64,000 bases of DNA from Clostridiales bacterium (GTDB lineage Bacteria > Bacillota > Clostridia > Saccharofermentanales > Saccharofermentanaceae): assembly GCA_017545245.1 (NCBI GenBank), contig JAFWPB010000015.1, positions 29,056 through 93,055 on the forward strand, given 5' to 3'. The notes beneath the pieces are model-generated. The model worked only from the letters and a program-made list of their open reading frames with translations, did not search any database and had not been told where the DNA came from. Below are positions 45,689 through 54,264 of this stretch, piece by piece. Each line of letters begins with the position of its first letter. Position 1 is the first letter of the stretch. The translations under genes and the position numbers were made by a program.

Positions 45689-45717
45689 TAGACAATCTTC
45701 CCTCCAAGGTATATTAT
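45689..45717 (+). promoter_or_regulatory. Promoter of HMA protein / metal ATPase operon
   Basis: TAGACA (45689-45694), 17 bp, TATTAT (45712-45717), followed at once by an ArsR-type operator. Confidence 0.7.
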
Positions 45718-45723
45718 GTAATC

Positions 45724-45749
45724 AACATATGAATAGTTGTTCATGTGTT
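45724..45749. promoter_or_regulatory. ArsR/SmtB-type operator
   Basis: AACATATGAA (45724-45733), TAGTTG, TTCATGTGTT (45740-45749): 9 of 10 positions pair. The form TGAA-N6-TTCA is typical of SmtB/CadC repressor sites. No ArsR-family gene is in the window, so the repressor would act from elsewhere. Confidence 0.65.
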
Positions 45750-45801
45750 GATGTGTAAAAAGGATTCTCGATCAAGATCGAGATTGAACGGAGGATTATA
45801 T

Positions 45802-46020
45802 ATGAAAAAGTCATTTAAGTTAGAAGATCTGGATTGCGCAAACTGCGCAGCAAAAATGGAAGACGCCATCGCGAAAATTCCGGGTGTCATCAAAGTGAAC
45901 ATCAATTTCATGGCGCAGAAGATGATCCTCGAGGCCGGGGATGACAAGTTCGATGAGGTCCTGGAGCTTGCGAAAAAAGTAGTGGCGAAGGTCGAGCCGG
46001 ACTGCACGATCATTTGCTGA
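45802..46020 (+). CDS. Stand-alone heavy-metal-associated (HMA) domain protein
   Basis: 72 residues from the ATG at 45802 (GGAGG upstream). One HMA ferredoxin-like fold with the metal-binding DCANCAAK (C12, C15) and a further Cys at the C-terminus (DCTIIC). It resembles the N-terminal domain of CadA/ZntA pumps, here made as a separate protein 50 bp before the ATPase gene, which itself lacks this domain. It probably passes Cd, Zn or Pb to the pump. Confidence 0.88.
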   Translation: MKKSFKLEDLDCANCAAKMEDAIAKIPGVIKVNINFMAQKMILEAGDDKFDEVLELAKKVVAKVEPDCTIIC

Positions 46021-46070
46021 ATATCGGCGAATCAAAGCTCTTAATAGACTGAAAAAACACAGGTAGCGTT

Positions 46071-48056
46071 ATGACAAAGAAACAGAAGAAAACTTTAAAG
46101 AGGATCATACTCGCCGCAGTCATACTCGGCGTACTCATTCTGCTTACCGAAGTTGCGGCAATCAGGGATCGTCTCCCCTTCCCAGAGTCGGATGTTTCCA
46201 ATCGGATCGTCATGATCCTTCTGTTTCTTATTCCGTATCTGATCGTCGGATATGACATCCTGGTCGGTGCAGCAAAGAAGATCCGCACCGGACATTTTCT
46301 CGACGAAGTTTTTCTCATGATGATTGCTACTGTCGGTGCTTTTGCCGTAGGAGAATATCCGGAAGCCCCAGCCGTTATGCTCTTTTATCAGGTGGGAGAG
46401 CTTTTCCAGAGCATCGCTGTCGGAAAGAGCCGTAAATCCATCTCGGACATGATGGACATCTGCCCGGACAGCGCGATCGTACTGCGTGACGGAGAAGAAA
46501 TCGAAGTCGATCCAAGTGAAGTCGAACCAGGCGAGACCGTTCTGGTTAAGCCCGGCGAGAAAGTCCCGATCGATGGTGTGATCCTGGAAGGAACTACCTC
46601 CCTGAACACAGCTGCCCTGACGGGTGAAAGTGTTCCTGTAGACAGAACAGTCGGGGACAAGATCTTTTCCGGAAGCATCAATCTGTCCAAGGCGGTCAAG
46701 ATGCAGACTACTGCTGCTTATGAGGACAGCACCGTTTCGAAGATCCTGGAACTTGTCGAAAACAGTATGGATAAGAAAGCACGTTCGGAGAAGTTTATCA
46801 CACGCTTCGCCCGAATCTACACACCATGCGTGGTTATCGCCGCTGTTTTGATCGCTCTGGTCTGCGCACTCTTCACAAGCTTATCTGTAGGAGACAGCAT
46901 TTACCGTGGCCTGATCTTTCTCGTTGTTTCCTGCCCCTGTGCGCTGGTCGTCTCCGTACCGCTCAGTTTCTTCGGTGGTATCGGTGCGGCATCAAAACAA
47001 GGCATCTTGGTCAAAGGCAGCAACTACCTCGAAGCGCTGTCTAACATCAACACGATCGTGCTGGATAAAACAGGCACACTGACCGAAGGTTCTTTTGCCG
47101 TTGACGCGATCCATCCGAATGAGATCAGTGAAGATGAACTGCTTGATATCGCTGCACTTGCCGAAAGCCGTTCCAACCACCCGGTTGCAGAATCGATCAT
47201 CAAAGCACATGGAAAACACATTGATGCATCCCGCATCGGTGAAGTGGAAGAAATCGCCGGTAAAGGTATCCGTGCCGTGATCGACGGAAGGACGTATTTT
47301 GTTGGAAACGGAGCCTTGATGAGTGACATCGGTGCGGGTTCACACGAGTGCCACCTGCCAGGAACGATAGTACATATCGCACGCGCAAATGCAGAAAATA
47401 TCAATCTTTGTAACAATGTTACAGGAAACTCCGCTTCTTCCCCGCTTGCATCTGACTCAGATGTGTGCGAATACCTCGGCCACATTGTCATTAACGACAT
47501 CGTGAAGAAAGATTCGAAAGAAGCACTCTCTTCTCTCCGCCGTGTTGGCGTCAAGAGGATCGTCATGCTGACTGGCGACAATGAGAAAGTTGCAGAAAAA
47601 GTTTCAAAAGAAGTCGGCGTCGATTCTTTTTACGCAGGATTACTTCCAGCCGGCAAAGTGGAGAAACTGGAAGAACTCTTACTCGAACACGGATCTGAAT
47701 CTTCGGAAAAAAGCGGCGTTGCTTTTGTCGGGGATGGCATCAATGACGCGCCGGTCCTTACAAGGGCCGATGTAGGAATTGCGATGGGTGCGCTGGGATC
47801 GGATGCAGCTATCGAGGCAGCGGATATCGTGCTTATGGACGACAACCTCAAGAAGATTCCTGTTGCAGTGAGAATCGCGCGTCAGACACTTCGTATCGTA
47901 AAAGAAAACATCGTCTTCTCTTTAGTAGTCAAGATCGGCATCATGATACTCGGCGCACTTGGACTGGCTGACATGAAGCTGGCTGTGTTCGGGGATGTCG
48001 GCGTACTGGTACTGGCGATCCTGAATGCACTCCGTGTGCATCGGATCAAAGCGTGA
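46071..48056 (+). CDS. Zn/Cd/Pb-exporting P1B-type ATPase
   Basis: 661 residues. Membrane helices surround the A-domain motif LTGES, the transmembrane metal site CPCALVVSVPLSFFGG, the phosphorylation site DKTGT, SNHPVA (HP motif) and the hinge GDGINDAP. The CPC motif with the following sequence is that of the Zn/Cd/Pb (ZntA/CadA, P1B-2) class. There is no N-terminal HMA domain; it is encoded separately just upstream. The nucleotide-binding domain has an unusual insert of about 25 residues (around 440-465) that includes NLCNNVTGN, made by the palindrome TGTAACAATGTTACA (47409-47423). Regulation by an ArsR-type repressor is likely. Confidence 0.9.
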   Translation: MTKKQKKTLKRIILAAVILGVLILLTEVAAIRDRLPFPESDVSNRIVMILLFLIPYLIVGYDILVGAAKKIRTGHFLDEVFLMMIATVGAFAVGEYPEAPAVMLFYQVGELFQSIAVGKSRKSISDMMDICPDSAIVLRDGEEIEVDPSEVEPGETVLVKPGEKVPIDGVILEGTTSLNTAALTGESVPVDRTVGDKIFSGSINLSKAVKMQTTAAYEDSTVSKILELVENSMDKKARSEKFITRFARIYTPCVVIAAVLIALVCALFTSLSVGDSIYRGLIFLVVSCPCALVVSVPLSFFGGIGAASKQGILVKGSNYLEALSNINTIVLDKTGTLTEGSFAVDAIHPNEISEDELLDIAALAESRSNHPVAESIIKAHGKHIDASRIGEVEEIAGKGIRAVIDGRTYFVGNGALMSDIGAGSHECHLPGTIVHIARANAENINLCNNVTGNSASSPLASDSDVCEYLGHIVINDIVKKDSKEALSSLRRVGVKRIVMLTGDNEKVAEKVSKEVGVDSFYAGLLPAGKVEKLEELLLEHGSESSEKSGVAFVGDGINDAPVLTRADVGIAMGALGSDAAIEAADIVLMDDNLKKIPVAVRIARQTLRIVKENIVFSLVVKIGIMILGALGLADMKLAVFGDVGVLVLAILNALRVHRIKA

Positions 48057-48059
48057 TCG

Positions 48060-49568
48060 CTAGTTTTCGAAAGTCACGAAGCGGATGCATGTGCATGCCT
48101 CGTCTTTTGTATCAAAAGCAACGGTGTCGATGATCTCTCCGGTCTCTTTATCCGTCACAACGATATTGAATCCATTTTCTTTCTGACTGCGCTCAGTGAC
48201 GCCAAGTCGGATCGAGCATCCGTAGAAGCCTTTCCAGTTTGCGCTGCTCAAAGATACCTTTGTATTATCGACATAGGTCTCGATCACAGTGTCGCTTGTT
48301 CCCTCACCCAGCTTCTCATGAAGAACATTTCCATCGGAGATGATTGCGGCATAACTTCTGTATTCGGGCTGTGTCAGTGCATCCACCTGATTCAGTCCAA
48401 GCTGTTTCAGCGTTGATGCGTGCTGATTGGAAAGACCATAACCCTGGATACCGTAAGTGGCGATGTAGATATTGCAGCCCTCTTTCATGGAAACGAGTTT
48501 TTCCAGATAGGTCTCAAAATCCGTGATCTGTGTCAGTTCATATTCATCCAGTGCACGGTTGAAGCGTGTCACATATTCCTCATAATCTGCATATTCCGGG
48601 TCTCCACGGTGGTTCGGAAGATGGAAAAAGTTGACGAGGCAACGCGAAACATAGTCAGTAACTTTTTTCGAACCCCAGACATTCGTATGCAGCGGTCCCT
48701 GAAAGTCTGTCTGGTAATCCAGCCCGATCTCATCCACGCTCTCATTCATATCCCAGACTTCATATCCACGTTCCCTGATGAGACGCATGATCAGGTTATA
48801 CTGGCCAAACTTCTCCTCATCCAGGCAATGCGGCGTATGCGTGAAAACCACACGCTTGCCAAAACTATCACAGAAATCAAGGAAGCGGTTCAGGAAAACC
48901 AGATTCTCCGCAGGGATCTCCACTTCTTCCGCATCCATTCTTGCGAGTACTTCGTCTTTATCGAAGACGCGCACTTCCTTTCCGATCCAATAACCTAAGT
49001 AAACTTCATCGTCATCAACAAAATCCGCTTTTTCCAGTTCCTGCCAGCGGGAGTGGTATTTCGGGAAAGAGAAATAATAATCCAGTTTATTAAACTTACT
49101 TACCGGGAGGAATTCCTGCCAGTCACTGGTCAACTGATCGATCATCGCGGTCCGGTTTTCTGACATGGCCATATTGTCAGTGACACGGCGGATCGATGGA
49201 TCGGACAACGAGGAAAAAGCAAGGTCACGGATATCGATCAGATACACCTTCGGATCCTGCGTCTTCTCCATTTCCTTGATCAACAGTTCCGTCGAATCAA
49301 AAGGCACGCTTCCCAAAGCCAGCGGATATACTGTAATACCGGTATACTCATAAATCTGGGAAGGAATGATATACTCCTGTACCGAACTCGGTCCAAGCCA
49401 CGCCACATCAACGATATTCTCCGGAAGATCGTAAAGCTGCTGGAACACTGCTTTCGAATGTGTATTGTCCGAAAAACCGAGCACACGGAACAGGTAGAGA
49501 AACATCAGAACCACCACCAGGGCCAGCACACTCAGATCGATCACTTTAAATAAGTATTTCTTCTTCAT
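48060..49568 (-). CDS. SGNH/DltD-like membrane-anchored protein of acylation operon
   Basis: 502 residues from MKKKYLFK at 49568 (AGAGGTGG upstream). One N-terminal membrane helix, then a large extracellular domain starting VAWLGPSSVQEYIIP, which resembles the GxSS first block of SGNH hydrolases as in DltD and AlgX/AlgJ-like proteins; the following region (KVYLIDIRDLAF) also fits. Such proteins work with MBOAT enzymes in acyl transfer to surface polymers, and the MBOAT gene lies 10 bp upstream. Exact chemistry unknown. It ends 3 bp from the oppositely oriented metal-ATPase gene. Confidence 0.7.
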   Translation of the reverse strand: MKKKYLFKVIDLSVLALVVVLMFLYLFRVLGFSDNTHSKAVFQQLYDLPENIVDVAWLGPSSVQEYIIPSQIYEYTGITVYPLALGSVPFDSTELLIKEMEKTQDPKVYLIDIRDLAFSSLSDPSIRRVTDNMAMSENRTAMIDQLTSDWQEFLPVSKFNKLDYYFSFPKYHSRWQELEKADFVDDDEVYLGYWIGKEVRVFDKDEVLARMDAEEVEIPAENLVFLNRFLDFCDSFGKRVVFTHTPHCLDEEKFGQYNLIMRLIRERGYEVWDMNESVDEIGLDYQTDFQGPLHTNVWGSKKVTDYVSRCLVNFFHLPNHRGDPEYADYEEYVTRFNRALDEYELTQITDFETYLEKLVSMKEGCNIYIATYGIQGYGLSNQHASTLKQLGLNQVDALTQPEYRSYAAIISDGNVLHEKLGEGTSDTVIETYVDNTKVSLSSANWKGFYGCSIRLGVTERSQKENGFNIVVTDKETGEIIDTVAFDTKDEACTCIRFVTFEN

Positions 49569-49578
49569 TGTGCCACCT

Positions 49579-51138
49579 CTAGAACTGCCCGTAAATAAAT
49601 GCGCTGGACTGATAACCCGGTCCGTAGGCACCAAGTATCACGACCGCAAAAAGTAATGCCAGATAAATCGTCCGCCGGAAAAGCACTGGCTGCGTGTCGA
49701 GCCAGTTTCTCGCATAGCCGTATTTCTCGCGAAGCACGCCCACAGCAAGAAGGGCAAGGATCGCGATGAAGATCACATTCAGTTCTTTGTACGTGATTCC
49801 CAGATTCAGGATGCTGCCGTCAAAGAGCACCCATGGATTCCATCTCGACTTCGTAAAAGACAGGAAGAGCTCTTTCAGGAAACGGAAAGCCTGCGGCACG
49901 TCTTTTGCACGGAAGAACACGATGCCGAACGAATAAGTCAGATAGGTTCTCGCCGCGCGGAAAAACTTCCATCCGAATTCGTCGGTCTTAAAGCCAAACT
50001 TCTTGTTGATCTTCTCCGAATACGGCTTGAAGATATCTTCCAGCATGAGAATGATCCAGTACCAGAGGCTGACGCCGATAATGTGCTTAAAAGCGCCGTG
50101 CCAGACGCCCAGAACAAACCAGAGAACCGCCATTCCGAGCGCCGTCGTAATGATTTTTGCGGCTTTCTTTCCGCATTTTTGTTTCAGTTTTTTGTTTAGG
50201 CTCTGAAGCCCCTTGCTTTTGAGGACTGGATACAGGATATAGTCCTTCGCCCAGGTTCCCAGAGTAATATGCCATCTCTGCCAGAATTCCTGACTGGTCT
50301 GGGAAAAGAACGGATTCTTAAAGTTCTCGACAAGTTTGATATCAAAGAGCTCAGCTACACCAATGACGATATCCATGCAGCCGGAAAAATCAGAGTATAA
50401 CTGGATCGGATAAAGAAGGAACGCGATCCATATATACGCACCGCGATAAAGCGTAAAATCGGCCCAGATCGCATCCACGATCACGCCGCACTTCTCAGCG
50501 ATCACGATCTTTTTGAAAAGTCCCCACAGGATGCGCTGCACGCCATGTGCAAGATTCTTGTACGAGCACGAGTGCTTTTCGTAAAGACTCTGAAGCTGGT
50601 CATAGCGGCTGATCGGACCAGTGATCATTTGTGGGAAGAAACAGCTGAACAGAAGAAGCTTCAAAGGGTTCTTCTGTGGCTTGGCATTCTCCCAGTAGCA
50701 GTCGAGCGTATAACTGATGATCTGAAGCGTATAATAACTCATGCCCAAGGCGGCGACGATCTCAGGCAGTTCAACGGTTTTGACCGACGGGAAGATCTGG
50801 TTGATCCCCCAGAGTGTCGAAGAAAGAAATGCACGACCTTTGAGCCGGAACCACAAACAGATATTGATGATAAACGAGATCACCATCAGTATTTTCCAGG
50901 CTTTCATATCAGATGCTTTGGCACCTTTTTTCCTGTCCCGTTCCATGCCGTTTGTGACGCCCCACGCCATGAACGACGAAAGAGCCACATATCCGAACGT
51001 AAGAGGCGTTGCGGCAAAGTAGTAAAACACCAGGCTGAAAAGCAGTAGTTCTACCCACTGGAAGCTCTTCGGCAGTATGTAATAAACTGTAACACACAGG
51101 ATCAGGAATATGAAAAAGTTCAGCGACGTTATGGTCAT
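49579..51138 (-). CDS. MBOAT-family O-acyltransferase (AlgI/DltB-like)
   Basis: 519 residues with about ten membrane segments. It has the MBOAT hallmarks: QMITGPISRY, FSGCMDIVIGVAELFDI, FWQRWHITLGTWAKDYILYPV, and the catalytic histidine in WHGAF. Family members move acyl groups across the membrane to exopolysaccharide or teichoic acid; DltB takes D-alanine from the carrier protein DltC. Here the gene follows an acyl-carrier-protein gene by 18 bp, which favours a carrier-bound donor. Confidence 0.9.
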   Translation of the reverse strand: MTITSLNFFIFLILCVTVYYILPKSFQWVELLLFSLVFYYFAATPLTFGYVALSSFMAWGVTNGMERDRKKGAKASDMKAWKILMVISFIINICLWFRLKGRAFLSSTLWGINQIFPSVKTVELPEIVAALGMSYYTLQIISYTLDCYWENAKPQKNPLKLLLFSCFFPQMITGPISRYDQLQSLYEKHSCSYKNLAHGVQRILWGLFKKIVIAEKCGVIVDAIWADFTLYRGAYIWIAFLLYPIQLYSDFSGCMDIVIGVAELFDIKLVENFKNPFFSQTSQEFWQRWHITLGTWAKDYILYPVLKSKGLQSLNKKLKQKCGKKAAKIITTALGMAVLWFVLGVWHGAFKHIIGVSLWYWIILMLEDIFKPYSEKINKKFGFKTDEFGWKFFRAARTYLTYSFGIVFFRAKDVPQAFRFLKELFLSFTKSRWNPWVLFDGSILNLGITYKELNVIFIAILALLAVGVLREKYGYARNWLDTQPVLFRRTIYLALLFAVVILGAYGPGYQSSAFIYGQF

Positions 51139-51156
51139 TTAAAAAGTGCCTTCCAC

Positions 51157-51399
51157 TTACTTTCCGGACTCCAGGATCAGATCGACCATTTCACCCACAT
51201 TTTTCATTTTTATCGTCTTTCCCATCGGGAACTTAAATCCGAATTCCTCTTCTACGGCAACAATGATGTTGATATGCTCAAACGAGTCCCAACCCTCTAC
51301 ATCATCTGCCACGGTTTCATCGTGAAGTTCGATATCCTCGTCGTCCAGTACTTCGCGGACAACCTGATTCAATCTTTCGTAAACCTCTTCTCTTGTCAT
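51157..51399 (-). CDS. Acyl carrier protein
   Basis: 80 residues from MTREEV at 51399. An acidic four-helix carrier with the phosphopantetheine serine in GWDSFEHI (Ser39); the residue after Ser is Phe rather than the usual Leu/Met, as in many dedicated carriers. It lies between the FkbH and MBOAT genes, so it is probably loaded by FkbH and unloaded at the membrane. Confidence 0.88.
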   Translation of the reverse strand: MTREEVYERLNQVVREVLDDEDIELHDETVADDVEGWDSFEHINIIVAVEEEFGFKFPMGKTIKMKNVGEMVDLILESGK

Positions 51400-51474
51400 A
51401 ATGACTCTCCTTACCATTCATATATCAAATCCAACAATGTCAGATTATCGAAGGACCCCTTTTTTGTCAATCAA

Positions 51475-53283
51475 CTACGCTTCGGAAGGGCCTTCATTGA
51501 CAGCGATCACGGTCTGTTTGTTCTGGTAGTTTTCGTCCAGATCAAATTCCCAGATAGCATTACCATCATCGTCTTCTTTCACTTTCGAAAAGCCCTGGTG
51601 CCCGTAAAACTCTTTCACCATAGCATTCTTGGCAGTCGGATAATAGTAGCCGAAGATCTTCCGGATGCCGCGTTCCAGTGCTTTTTCCGCAAAAACATCC
51701 ATCATGGCGAACTCCATATTCCTCTTCAACACGCGGCAGCTCATGAGCCACAGTTCAATGTGAAGCTCATCCTTTCTCTCTCCATCGATCCGGCCAATCA
51801 CAACACTCACGACACCATTATCACCAAAACGGTCACCGAGTTTTCCGTACAGCGTGATCCTTTCCGGATCCACAGCGGCCTCCTCGATCTCCGCCTGACT
51901 ATAGCGCTTTGTCGTAAGATTGAACTGGTTGCTCTTATTCGTAAGCTGGGCAATACGAGACAGATACATAGGCGCAAAAGCCTGAATCTCCGCCTTCATC
52001 TCCAGTGAGCGGAGATATTCGTCGTAGTCGGCAAAAGACGCCATCAACTGGTTTCTCTTTGCATTCTCCTGATACATCTCGGTTCTTTTGAGGTCATCCT
52101 TGGACACGGATGTTGTCTCGAAGAATCCGCTCTTATCCAGCACATTTACATAGTGCTCCACACGCTCGATTTCCGGAATCGCCACACCAGGCAGTTGCCC
52201 TTCGATGATCGCACGCTCCGCCGGATTATCGTCCACGAAAACAAAGCTTTCAGGAAGCAGATTCAATTCCTGTGCCGTCGCCTGAAGATTCATGCTCTTC
52301 GGTTCCCAGTTCGCCTTGATACAGACAAAATCGTCCTTCTTCAACACACTATCCGGACGCGCCAGTCCCGAAAGTGCATTCTCCTCTTCGTTTTTCGAAT
52401 TGATCGTCAGAAGCACGCCAAGCTGCTTGTGAAGCCGCAGGTATTCCTGGAATTCACTGTACGCCTGCGCCATGGATGTTTCCTGGCCGATCTCGATATT
52501 TTCCGCACCATCGTCGCCCACAATACCGCCCCAGAGAGTGTTGTCGAGGTCAAGGTTCAGTACCTTCTTATTCTTTCCGTAAACCGACTTGATGATGTTC
52601 GCCACATTGAAAGAAAGGTATGGGATCGCCGGAACTGCCACCGCATATTTATACATATGCCAGTAGAAAGGATCCGCCCATTTCTCCAGTCCGTATGACG
52701 CGGAGATATAGTTCACATCACAGATGTAGAAGTTCTCATGTGTTCTTGCATATTCGGCAAAAGCACTGTTGACCGTCGTGACGAAATTCACACGGCCGTG
52801 GATATCCGTTGCCTCTTTATTTCCCATCAGGCGGAAATACGGGTACTCGAAGTTATTCTGAATGATCGTGCAGTGATAATGCTCGGCAATGTACTGCCAC
52901 ATGCCGGCAAAGCGGTCAATGACTGCATTTCGCATCTGAGAGACGGTTTCTTCCCCGTCTGCCAGAGACGGAAATGCCGTGATATTCCTGATGCAAGTAC
53001 ACACATAAACCACATCCGGTGCAAATGCTTCCAATTCCGGATTCGGAAAAGCACCTGCTTCATAGTACTGATTAAACTCGGTTTCATAAAAGGACGGCTT
53101 GATGCCCTGATTCAGAAGGAAAAGCTCCAGCATCAGCTTGATATTCTGTGTCGTCTGACCGCCTAAAATCGCGATCTTCTTCTCGATGAATCTTCCTTCA
53201 CCTGCTTCAAGAAGTTCCCTCTTCAGGCTCTTCTTTTTCTTCAATATCGCTTCCGCATCAAAAGGGTACTCCAGCTCTTTCAC
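51475..53283 (-). CDS. FkbH-like HAD-superfamily acyl-carrier loading protein
   Basis: 602 residues starting at a GTG at 53283, 8 bp after GAGGAGG; a GTG 24 bp earlier, directly at the stop of the previous gene, has no ribosome site. Order: N-terminal SGNH-like region (about 40-220), a HAD domain with NLDLDNTLWGGIVGDDG (about 250-400), and a C-terminal GNAT-like region. FkbH-type enzymes take the glyceryl group of 1,3-bisphosphoglycerate, remove phosphate, and load it on a carrier protein, as in methoxymalonyl-ACP and tetronate synthesis. With the ACP gene next door, glyceryl-ACP is the likely product. Confidence 0.88.
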   Translation of the reverse strand: MKELEYPFDAEAILKKKKSLKRELLEAGEGRFIEKKIAILGGQTTQNIKLMLELFLLNQGIKPSFYETEFNQYYEAGAFPNPELEAFAPDVVYVCTCIRNITAFPSLADGEETVSQMRNAVIDRFAGMWQYIAEHYHCTIIQNNFEYPYFRLMGNKEATDIHGRVNFVTTVNSAFAEYARTHENFYICDVNYISASYGLEKWADPFYWHMYKYAVAVPAIPYLSFNVANIIKSVYGKNKKVLNLDLDNTLWGGIVGDDGAENIEIGQETSMAQAYSEFQEYLRLHKQLGVLLTINSKNEEENALSGLARPDSVLKKDDFVCIKANWEPKSMNLQATAQELNLLPESFVFVDDNPAERAIIEGQLPGVAIPEIERVEHYVNVLDKSGFFETTSVSKDDLKRTEMYQENAKRNQLMASFADYDEYLRSLEMKAEIQAFAPMYLSRIAQLTNKSNQFNLTTKRYSQAEIEEAAVDPERITLYGKLGDRFGDNGVVSVVIGRIDGERKDELHIELWLMSCRVLKRNMEFAMMDVFAEKALERGIRKIFGYYYPTAKNAMVKEFYGHQGFSKVKEDDDGNAIWEFDLDENYQNKQTVIAVNEGPSEA

Positions 53284-53307
53284 AAGTCCGTCCTCCTCGA
53301 TATTCAC

Positions 53308-54081
53308 TCAGCGGATGTCCCGCAGCGTGATGATATTGTCTCCGGTATCGATGCCATGACGCTTGAGAAATTTCGGAAGTCCGCGCATCTTCTCCGGCTG
53401 CAGGATCAGTTTCGGGGTATGCGCATCGCATCCCATCACAAACTTCGCCCCACGCGAAACCGCCAGTTCAAAGAATCGGTCACATGGGTATTGTCTGTCA
53501 TCGTCGAAACCATACATGTTGATTTCCAACGGGATATCCAGCTCGATCGCTTCATCGATCAGACGCTCCATATGCTCCTCATAGATATCGTCCCGACCCG
53601 TAAAATTCATCAGATCCGGATGTGCCAGATAACTGAAAAGCCCTGTCCGCATGCCTTCAATCGTAGTATCCACATACGCACGCAGACGGTCTTCACTCTT
53701 CGTCGGTTCCCCGGTATAAAAGCCATAGACTTCGTCCGGAACAAAATGCTGGCCCAGGATAATATAGTCCAGCGGATACTTACGCAGTTCCTGCATCAAC
53801 GTCTCAAAATAATTCTCCGAATACTCCACTTCCAGGCCGATCAGGATCTCGATCTTCGACTTATACTCTTCGCGAAGTGCCGAAAGCGTGTCCACATAGC
53901 CCTGTAGCTCCTCCATCTTCATACGGATCCCCGAACGGAAACCATCCGGGTACGGTTGCGGCGTGTGATCCGAAAACCCAAGGATCTTAAATCCCTGTTT
54001 GATTGCCGCCTCTATATATTCGCGTTCGGTCCCGACCGCGTGATGACATCTCGTAGTATGTGTGTGGTAATTCGCCAGCAT
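53308..54081 (-). CDS. PHP-domain histidinol-phosphatase-like protein
   Basis: 257 residues of the PHP family, HisJ type: metal ligands in NYHTHTTRCHHA, GFSDHTP, LGQHF, AHPD and CDAHTP. HisJ removes phosphate from histidinol phosphate, but no other his gene is nearby and the gene sits 24 bp before the FkbH start on the same strand, so it may process another phosphate ester within this operon. AGGAG precedes the ATG. Confidence 0.8.
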   Translation of the reverse strand: MLANYHTHTTRCHHAVGTEREYIEAAIKQGFKILGFSDHTPQPYPDGFRSGIRMKMEELQGYVDTLSALREEYKSKIEILIGLEVEYSENYFETLMQELRKYPLDYIILGQHFVPDEVYGFYTGEPTKSEDRLRAYVDTTIEGMRTGLFSYLAHPDLMNFTGRDDIYEEHMERLIDEAIELDIPLEINMYGFDDDRQYPCDRFFELAVSRGAKFVMGCDAHTPKLILQPEKMRGLPKFLKRHGIDTGDNIITLRDIR

Positions 54082-54142
54082 ATTTACTCCTATTCTAAGA
54101 ACTCCCGTTCACCTCACCTATCTTACCACAATTCGATTCTTG

Positions 54143-54171
54143 TTGACAGAAAATCCCACTCGTGATAATAT
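54143..54171 (+). promoter_or_regulatory. Promoter of SPFH gene
   Basis: TTGACA (54143-54148), 17 bp, TAATAT (54166-54171). Confidence 0.7.
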
Positions 54172-54180
54172 CATCACAAC

Positions 54181-54197
54181 GATATCAAATTGATATC
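54181..54197. promoter_or_regulatory. Palindrome in SPFH gene leader
   Basis: GATATCAA-A-TTGATATC, a perfect 8-bp inverted repeat just after the promoter; a likely operator, perhaps for the Arc-like protein of the same operon. Confidence 0.5.
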
Positions 54198-54213
54198 ACA
54201 TCGAATCACAATC

Positions 54214-54238
54214 CAAAAGCACTTCTCCAGTGCTTTTG
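54214..54238. repeat. Inverted pair of the AAAAGCACT 9-mer
   Basis: CAAAAGCACT, TCTCC, AGTGCTTTTG: two copies of the window's over-represented 9-mer face each other and form a perfect 10-bp stem in the SPFH leader, 26 bp before the start codon. Confidence 0.8.
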
Positions 54239-54264
54239 CTGACACACGAAAGAGGTGGAGAAAA

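Noticed and set aside
53308..54081. Naming the PHP gene hisK/hisJ outright
   Set aside because: Motifs fit, but there are no other histidine genes and the operon context is acyl transfer, so the specific role is open.
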